From contig JAIOTF010000111.1 in NCBI GenBank assembly GCA_021107195.1, forward strand, positions 1 to 25,881: a stretch of 25,881 bases of DNA. The letters are read 5' to 3'. The DNA comes from Anaerolineaceae bacterium (GTDB taxonomy: Bacteria; Chloroflexota; Anaerolineae; Anaerolineales; Anaerolineaceae). Below, one piece after another: positions 23,691 through 25,881 of this stretch; within the stretch, counting starts at the first letter, position 1; each line of letters starts with the position of its first letter. The notes below the pieces were generated by a model. The model had not been told where the DNA came from. It saw only the letters and a list, made by a program, of their open reading frames with translations, and did not search any database. The position numbers and the translations under genes were made by a program.

Positions 23691-24416
23691 CTATTTGATT
23701 TCCAGCGTTATGTCGAAGGCATCAAAAAAGACTTGTCCATCAGCATTGACCATGACCCAGGTTTGCTGGCATGTTCCTTTTACCAATGGAGCAGTCATGG
23801 GAACCTTGACACGCACTTTTTCGCCGGGCAGGACGGGTGCAGTGAGGTAATAGACTTTGGAGGGGCTGTAGAGCATACATCCTTCCGAACCACCCCAGTA
23901 CTGGTAGGAATAGTCTGTCGTCCAGGTGGTAACGCCTGTATTCAGGAGGGACCAGATCATTTCAAAGCTGGTACCTGAATTGACAGATGTGAAATCGTCG
24001 GGGTCCTGACCGGCCCAGGTTACATCATCGCGCGGGGCTTCCGCCGGCAGGGTGGGGGTGACCAGCAGGATGGGGGCGGCGGGTGTGTTTTGGGCTGGAA
24101 TAGCTACTGCCGGTGTATTGACAGCGGGCACTGCGTTGGGGTCAATGGTGGCTGCGCCGGCAGGAGCCAACGTAGGAAGTGCGGTGGGCTGAATAAGCTC
24201 GGCGGTAGCGGTCGGCATGGAGGTTTCGGTGGGCTTGTTCAGTGCTTCCTGGGTCATATCTGCCTGCACGGTCTGAGCGGCAGCGGTATACAGCAAGCTG
24301 CTGTCAAAAGTCGGTTCAGCAGCAACTTCAGGCTCGGTCTGACTACCGCAAGCGGTGAGCAGCAGGCTGGCGGTTATCAGGGTTAGAACAAACAGGGTTG
24401 TTTTTGATTTGGTCAT
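23691..24416 (-). CDS. Lipoprotein with four-tryptophan (NBR1-type Ig) domain, copy B
   Basis: 241 aa; the ATG has GGAGGG 7 nt upstream (24424-24429). Lipobox LLTAC (Cys23). Residues about 35-135 are a linker with one LYTAAAQTVQADMTQEA helix and Pro/Thr/Ala-rich sequence. The FW domain at about 135-241 shows the four tryptophans: VTWAGQ, MIWSLLNTGVTTW and QTWVMVNADG. Two Cys within the domain (SEGCML and KGTCQQ) are absent from copies A and C and may form a disulfide. It is exported and lipid-anchored; function unknown. It has its own terminator and a hairpin upstream that separates it from copy C. Confidence 0.88.
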   Translation of the reverse strand: MTKSKTTLFVLTLITASLLLTACGSQTEPEVAAEPTFDSSLLYTAAAQTVQADMTQEALNKPTETSMPTATAELIQPTALPTLAPAGAATIDPNAVPAVNTPAVAIPAQNTPAAPILLVTPTLPAEAPRDDVTWAGQDPDDFTSVNSGTSFEMIWSLLNTGVTTWTTDYSYQYWGGSEGCMLYSPSKVYYLTAPVLPGEKVRVKVPMTAPLVKGTCQQTWVMVNADGQVFFDAFDITLEIK

Positions 24417-24464
24417 TGCTATTCCCTCCTGTTAGAGGTGAAAGTCTTGTTTTATCTTTGATGA

Positions 24465-24491
24465 GCAACCGAAGCGATTCGCTCCGGCTGC
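24465..24491. repeat. 12-bp hairpin between lipoprotein copies C and B
   Basis: 24465-24476 pairs with 24480-24491 (two G-U pairs on the minus transcript) around a 3-nt loop. There is no T-run directly after it on the minus strand, so it may be an mRNA-stabilising or partial-termination hairpin rather than a full terminator. Confidence 0.45.
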
Positions 24492-24551
24492 GGGGATTCT
24501 GATTTTTGAGATATAGATTTACGGGTCTATACCTACTGATTGACAGCCATC

Positions 24552-25376
24552 TTACATGTCTTGCCAATCCCACGGGGCGCCTACAGTTCCGACACCCAGA
24601 CCGCTAAGCCAGCCTTGGCATCTGATATCGGGAGGAACATTCGTGAGGTGGTGGATACAGCAATAATCTTTATCGCTCATCGCGCCTTCCGTCGCGGTAG
24701 GCACTGAAGAACCGCCAACGGTGAAGCGTACATCAAACTGGCTGAAGTTGACGCCGTATTCATCGGTCAAGACCCACAGCTCGTAATAATCGCCATTACC
24801 CAGGCTGGATTTCATATCCACGGTCAGGGTGACTTCTTCGCCAGGGAGAACTTCCTTTGGCAGGAAATAAGAAGAATATTTATGGAATTGACCATCACCG
24901 ATGTAGAAGCGATATATGTATTCTGTGGTCCAGGTTTTGGTGCCGGTATTTTTCAGTGTCCACTGCGCATCGGTGTCAATGCCAACGGTAATGCTGGTGC
25001 CGTCTACCGGCCATTGGCCGCGCCATTCGGCGCTATTTCCGGCGGACGATGCAGGCAAGGGCGGGGTGGGCGAAATAGCCACAGGCAGCGGCGCCAGGGT
25101 GATGAGCGGGGCGACAGTGGCTAAAGGGGTTTTTGTGGCCTGTTGGGCCAGCGCAGCCTCCACGGTCTGGGCTGCTTCCGTGCGGATCAGGTTGGGGTCC
25201 TGGGTAGGTTCCTGGGTTGTCTGTGCTGCAATCTGTGCGGCAACCGTCTGGGCAGCCTGAGTATATACCATGTTTGTGTCAGGGGTTGGTTCAGCGGGCG
25301 TTTTTGGGGTGCAGGCTGCAAAGAGCAGCATGCTGACCATCAGTACCGCAAAACCGATCATTTTTTTGGAAGACAT
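24552..25376 (-). CDS. Lipoprotein with four-tryptophan (NBR1-type Ig) domain and Cys-rich tail, copy C
   Basis: 274 aa from ATG 25376, with GGAGGT 6 nt upstream; a TTG at 25382 is unlikely. Lipobox FAAC (Cys22). The linker contains two related helices, VYTQAAQTVAAQIA and IRTEAAQTVEAALA, separated by Thr/Gln/Pro sequence. The FW domain at about 117-222 has the expected tryptophans (AEWRGQW, QWTLKNTGTKTW, ELWVLTDEYG). After it comes a tail of about 40-50 residues not found in A or B, with YCCIHH, RCQGW and a Trp-rich end; Cys and His there could bind a metal or form disulfides. Function unknown. It is probably the first gene of a transcript running into copy B. Confidence 0.87.
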   Translation of the reverse strand: MSSKKMIGFAVLMVSMLLFAACTPKTPAEPTPDTNMVYTQAAQTVAAQIAAQTTQEPTQDPNLIRTEAAQTVEAALAQQATKTPLATVAPLITLAPLPVAISPTPPLPASSAGNSAEWRGQWPVDGTSITVGIDTDAQWTLKNTGTKTWTTEYIYRFYIGDGQFHKYSSYFLPKEVLPGEEVTLTVDMKSSLGNGDYYELWVLTDEYGVNFSQFDVRFTVGGSSVPTATEGAMSDKDYCCIHHLTNVPPDIRCQGWLSGLGVGTVGAPWDWQDM

Positions 25377-25382
25377 ATGCAA

Positions 25383-25388
25383 ACCTCC
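25383..25388 (-). promoter_or_regulatory. Ribosome binding site fixing the start of copy C
   Basis: Minus-strand GGAGGT, 6 nt before ATG 25376. Confidence 0.75.
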
Positions 25389-25463
25389 ATACTTGATTCA
25401 AATCCTCCGGCAAATTTGGCCGACGAGGGTGTTTTTGCAAATCCAGCGGATAATAATAACATA

Positions 25464-25472
25464 ATTTTACCA
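25464..25472 (-). promoter_or_regulatory. Extended -10 candidate for copy C
   Basis: Minus-strand TGG-TAAAAT about 90 bp upstream of the start, in an A+T-rich stretch. Fourth TGG-type extended -10 in the window. Confidence 0.4.
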
Positions 25473-25757
25473 GAATTGAAAAAAGGCGTGGATCGTGAAA
25501 AATGATTTGATTATGGGGGTGGAATGGAAACAGGCCGGCAACCAGCGATAAAGGGGTAGATCAATACCAACAGAAAAGAGAACAATAGCGTTTTTGTTCT
25601 TGCGGTGTTGAGTTTTGAATAAGGGCTGATGATTTTGGCTAAAGCTGTTTTCTCCGGTTCAATAGACATCGGTTAGTCTTTGTGTGTACTCAAGAAAATG
25701 CATGTAGATATTATAGCAGGCATATTCAGTACGAGGTTTGGCTGAATGTACTATTTA
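25473..25757. other. Non-coding stretch upstream of copy C
   Basis: I see no credible gene on either strand. It contains a weak hairpin (AGAACAA 25579-25585 with TTGTTCT 25594-25600) without a T-tail. It may hold upstream control sequence, or a boundary before the inverted repeat at 25758. Confidence 0.4.
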
Positions 25758-25816
25758 GGGCCTACGCATGAAATTTTGAGGTTAATCAACGCTCAAAAAT
25801 GACAAAAGTAAGCCCC
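25758..25816. repeat. Imperfect 59-bp inverted repeat
   Basis: The left arm 25758-25783 and right arm 25788-25816 pair with several mismatches and bulges around a 4-nt centre. Both arms, read inward from GGG, end in ATTTT(T)GAG(C)GTT. It could be a hairpin, or two facing copies of an insertion-sequence end. Confidence 0.4.
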
Positions 25817-25835
25817 CTTTCGCTCAAAGCACACC

Positions 25836-25881
25836 TCAACCGGCCACTTTGATGTTTTCCAGCAAGATTTTGCCTATTGCC
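25836..25881 (-). CDS. Possible C-terminal end of a protein running off the right edge
   Basis: The minus frame reads AIGKILLENIKVAG then TGA, open to the window edge (14 codons). The composition looks protein-like, but 14 codons prove little. If the adjacent inverted repeat is a mobile-element end, this could be the end of a transposase; I do not recognise the family. Confidence 0.2.
   Translation of the reverse strand, partial: AIGKILLENIKVAG

Noticed and set aside
1..25881. CRISPR arrays, tRNA, rRNA, riboswitches, phage genes
   Set aside because: I saw no regularly spaced repeats, cloverleaf-like or rRNA-like stretches, or phage structural genes. No preQ1-type element was recognised upstream of queG.

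Overview
The window looks like a piece of a Chloroflexota chromosome, most likely class Anaerolineae. This is inferred from gene content, not from a marker gene. It carries many lipoproteins with Thr/Pro-rich linkers, repeated T-x-A-A-Q-T-V helices and four-tryptophan (NBR1-type) Ig domains, plus LysM/M23 envelope proteins, a bacterial inositol-phosphate synthase and a yebC-ruvC-ruvA group. I see no phage genes, CRISPR array, rRNA or tRNA.

Layout. Positions 1-6002 (minus) hold a tightly packed cell-envelope operon: a NodB-like polysaccharide deacetylase lipoprotein, a HIT-family hydrolase, then three paralogous LysM + lysozyme-like + M23 (LasA-type) lipoproteins, the last cut by the window edge. 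Positions 6263-7447 (plus) encode a multi-pass membrane protein resembling GT-C glycosyltransferases, and 7589-8674 (minus) encodes ino1. An orphan OmpR-type response regulator is divergent from ino1. Positions 9918-13531 (plus) form a DNA/RNA maintenance operon: yebC, ruvC, a SpoU rRNA methyltransferase, ruvA and a PflX-type radical SAM protein, with no ruvB next to them. An MFS transporter (minus) and uvrA (plus) are divergent, and a membrane-anchored double-LysM protein follows uvrA. Positions 19102-25376 (minus) hold queG, then three four-tryptophan-domain lipoproteins around a large polytopic membrane protein.

How the genes may work together. Two stretches (1-6002 and 18304-25376) are devoted to envelope binding and remodelling: LysM domains bind glycan, M23 domains cut peptide cross-links, NodB domains deacetylate glycan, and FW domains probably bind or scaffold. 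The central stretch is housekeeping DNA repair, recombination and RNA modification.

Most notable points: (i) in the triplicated LysM-M23 array the middle member has lost both His of the HxH metal/catalytic motif while keeping the other active-site residues; (ii) a 116-bp MITE-like nested palindrome sits immediately upstream of the large membrane protein; (iii) a perfect 12-bp terminator-like hairpin lies inside the first codons of queG; (iv) a 9-bp inverted repeat overlaps the response-regulator promoter; (v) an imperfect inverted repeat, possibly a mobile-element edge, lies at the right end.
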